This document shows positions 6,774 through 7,863 of a stretch of 7,863 bases of DNA, piece after piece; the stretch's first letter is position 1; each line of letters starts with the position of its first letter. A program made the translations under genes and the position numbers. This DNA comes from DASUVJ01 sp036378995 (GTDB lineage Bacteria > Patescibacteriota > Saccharimonadia > Saccharimonadales > Saccharimonadaceae), in contig DASUVJ010000015.1 of the NCBI GenBank assembly GCA_036378995.1, forward strand, positions 1-7,863, read 5' to 3'. Under the pieces are notes generated by a model. That model worked only from the letters and a program-made list of their open reading frames with translations. It was not told the origin of the DNA and ran no database searches.

Positions 6774-6786
6774 GGGTTGATACAAT
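6758..6786 (+). promoter_or_regulatory. Strong promoter of the LysM gene and its long leader
   Basis: A perfect TTGACA (6758-6763), an exact 17-nt spacer and TACAAT (6781-6786) preceded by TGA, an extended -10, make this the best promoter in the window. Transcription would begin near 6793, about 264 nt before the LysM gene start. It lies only 31 bp after the mltG stop. Confidence 0.8.
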
Positions 6787-7003
6787 AGTTACAGCACATT
6801 TGTGACTTCGTCTACTAGTGTCGTCTCTATAAGACTGCATATGCGAGTGGGAAGAACGGATCATGAATGCGCCTACCGACAAATGTCGCTACGGGTACCA
6901 GAAATAACATTTTCACCTCAGATCATCAATATCAATTAATGAAACCGGTCGACAATGTACCCCGTTCTAATTGCGAGAAGAAAGACAGAGTAAGGTAGAC
7001 GCC

Positions 7004-7019
7004 TTGGCAGTAATGCTAA
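7004..7019 (+). other. RNA hairpin with a GUAA (GNRA) tetraloop
   Basis: TTGGCA (7004-7009), loop GTAA (7010-7013) and TGCTAA (7014-7019) give a 6-bp stem with one G-U pair, closed by a GNRA-type loop. It starts two bases after the 3' arm of helix C and ends just before the AGGAG Shine-Dalgarno sequence. GNRA loops often dock into receptors, so this may belong to the tertiary fold of the leader. Confidence 0.5.
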
Positions 7020-7023
7020 CGGC

Positions 7024-7045
7024 AGGAGAACGATTATCCGTAATC
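7024..7045 (+). promoter_or_regulatory. Shine-Dalgarno AGGAG followed by a UCCG-loop hairpin
   Basis: AGGAG (7024-7028) is the best Shine-Dalgarno sequence near the LysM gene but lies 28 nt before its ATG, too far for normal initiation. Between them sits GATTA-TCCG-TAATC (7032-7045), a perfect 5-bp stem with a UNCG-type tetraloop. If it folds, only 14 unpaired nt remain between Shine-Dalgarno and start codon. A hairpin that brings the two together in this way is known from phage T4 gene 38. Confidence 0.5.
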
Positions 7046-7056
7046 AACAAACCGCT

Positions 7057-7863
7057 ATGGGTTCGTCCCAAGCGTCAACAGCCGAGTTAAAGCAGCAAGT
7101 TTTCGCTCGACACCGTGATACTTCTAAAAAGAAGTTCCTCACTGGTTCGAAGTCAACGACAATTGCCGCTTATACAGGTGTTTTCTTGCTTATTATGTCG
7201 ATGGTAGCCATCGGTTACCAGCCGCCACAAAAGATGGACAGCGTTGCTAACGCAGTCACTCCACAAGCCACACAATCAACAGCATCAGACCAGCCTTCAG
7301 TGGATGAGCTCGTTGCAACGAATGTTGCAGCCGGTATCGCTGAACGTGCAGAATTGCCTATTGCGAGTAACGTCGCCAATCTTTCGCTGTCCTTGGCAGC
7401 CGAAAGCCAATTAGCACAGACCGATGCTAATGTCATCACGAAACCTCAGATTGTTCAACCTACCGCTGATGGTCGTGAAGTTATTACTTACACGACTAAA
7501 GCCGGTGATACGGTAAACTCTCTGGCTGAAGAATTTGGTATTGCTGCCACTACTATTAAGTGGGCGAATAACCTCAGCTCGGATGCGCTTGAACCAGGCC
7601 GTCAGCTAACGATTCCTCCTATTGACGGCGTTATTTACACCGTAAAGGGCGGAGACACGATCGATAGCATTGCTCAGAAGTATGGTGCTGATAAAGAACG
7701 CATCGTTGCCTTTAATGACCTTGAGCTTTCAGGCGTTGCTGCTGATCAGAAACTGATTATCCCTGGCGGTAATCTTCCAGAAACCGAACGCCCTGGATAT
7801 GTTGCACCTCGCGGCAGTTCACGTTCGGGCGGCAGTAGCTTCGGCATTAACGCCCAGCTTGCC
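7057..7863 (+). CDS. Membrane-anchored double-LysM protein, C-terminus beyond the window
   Basis: The frame from the ATG at 7057 is open for 269 codons to the window edge. A lysine-rich cytoplasmic start (CDTSKKKF-like, about 20-27 reading RDTSKKKF) precedes one membrane helix (about 35-53), an alanine/threonine/serine-rich spacer (60-140) and two LysM domains. LysM1 spans about 143-187 (YTTKAGDTVNSLAEEFG ... PGRQLTIP) and LysM2 about 193-236 (YTVKGGDTIDSIAQKYG ... DQKLIIPGG). LysM binds N-acetylglucosamine in peptidoglycan, so the protein is held at membrane and wall. A glycine/serine-rich linker begins near 246. Relatives usually carry a wall hydrolase domain next, CHAP or M23 type, but none is visible here. 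The in-frame stop at 6991 and the lack of other ATG, GTG or TTG codons after it fix the start. The gene has its own promoter and a long structured leader. Confidence 0.88.
   Translation, partial: MGSSQASTAELKQQVFARHRDTSKKKFLTGSKSTTIAAYTGVFLLIMSMVAIGYQPPQKMDSVANAVTPQATQSTASDQPSVDELVATNVAAGIAERAELPIASNVANLSLSLAAESQLAQTDANVITKPQIVQPTADGREVITYTTKAGDTVNSLAEEFGIAATTIKWANNLSSDALEPGRQLTIPPIDGVIYTVKGGDTIDSIAQKYGADKERIVAFNDLELSGVAADQKLIIPGGNLPETERPGYVAPRGSSRSGGSSFGINAQLA

Larger units (their letters stand above)
6793..7056 (+). promoter_or_regulatory. Long structured 5' leader, candidate cis-regulatory RNA
   Basis: No convincing gene fills this stretch, but a set of helices can be drawn by hand. A 5' stem-loop pairs 6806-6809 and 6812-6816 with 6846-6854 and holds the hairpin GTCT/AGAC (6823-6835). 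Helix C pairs 6869-6877 with 6994-7002 (8 bp, one C-A mismatch). Nested inside it are CGAC-AAAT-GTCG (6877-6888), helix B pairing 6891-6898 with 6957-6965 (8 bp, one bulged C) and a hairpin at 6923-6942. Two tetraloop hairpins follow, at 7004-7019 and 7032-7045. Helix A (6853-6859 with 6962-6968, 7 bp) excludes helix B. Such alternatives are typical of riboswitches and other leader RNAs. No U-run terminator is present, so control would more likely act on translation. The class is unknown; a divergent c-di-AMP (ydaO) element is one thing to test because that class precedes wall-protein genes, but I do not see its conserved core. No energies were calculated. Confidence 0.55.

Noticed and set aside
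6793..7056. c-di-AMP (ydaO) riboswitch
   Set aside because: The context of a LysM wall protein fits and GCTAAC occurs at 7015-7020, but the conserved GGGGAACC and GGGGTGAA segments are not visible. Kept only as a hypothesis for a covariance-model search.
1..7863. Alternative genetic code with TGA as glycine (Gracilibacteria/SR1)
   Set aside because: ruvX ends in TGA exactly at the ATGA overlap with mltG and at normal family length, and no reading frame needs an internal TGA.

Overview
This window looks like a chromosomal housekeeping and cell-envelope region from a Patescibacteria/CPR bacterium, most plausibly Saccharibacteria (TM7). That assignment is inference. It rests on a strongly shortened alanyl-tRNA synthetase, very compact gene packing, weak or absent Shine-Dalgarno sequences on several genes, near-leaderless promoters, an FtsA-like ATPase next to a one-pass membrane protein with a Saccharibacteria-like N-terminus, and a membrane-anchored double-LysM protein. 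TGA ends the ruvX gene in the ATGA overlap with mltG, so the code looks standard and not the TGA=Gly code of Gracilibacteria/SR1. No mobile element, CRISPR array, tRNA or rRNA is visible.

Layout. (1) 1-98, minus strand: the first 32 codons of a small membrane protein. (2) 99-193: a 95-bp divergent promoter region in which the two -35 boxes lie on the same seven bases. (3) 194-2083: alaS, apparently leaderless, closed by a strong symmetric terminator at 2095-2133. (4) 2169-6726: a tightly packed four-gene operon on the plus strand: FtsA/PilM-type actin-like ATPase, a one-pass membrane protein with an extracytoplasmic beta-rich region, ruvX (yqgF) and mltG. Junctions are a 2-nt gap, a 14-nt overlap and a 4-nt ATGA overlap. 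(5) 6727-7056: no convincing gene, but a near-consensus promoter and a leader of about 264 nt with many mutually consistent RNA helices. (6) 7057 to the end: a membrane-anchored protein with two LysM domains, cut by the window edge.

How it fits together. alaS, ruvX and mltG also lie together in Firmicutes such as Bacillus, so this looks like an old conserved neighbourhood. Here two envelope-linked genes sit between alaS and ruvX. The actin-like ATPase ends in an amphipathic helix that could bind membrane, the next gene has a large cytoplasmic domain plus an outside domain, MltG cuts nascent peptidoglycan, and the LysM protein binds peptidoglycan. Together they suggest a wall-growth or division module.

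The most unusual part is the 6793-7056 leader. It contains a GNRA-loop hairpin, a UNCG-loop hairpin between the only good Shine-Dalgarno sequence and the start codon, and two mutually exclusive long-range helices. I read it as a candidate cis-regulatory RNA controlling the LysM protein. I cannot assign it to a known riboswitch class.
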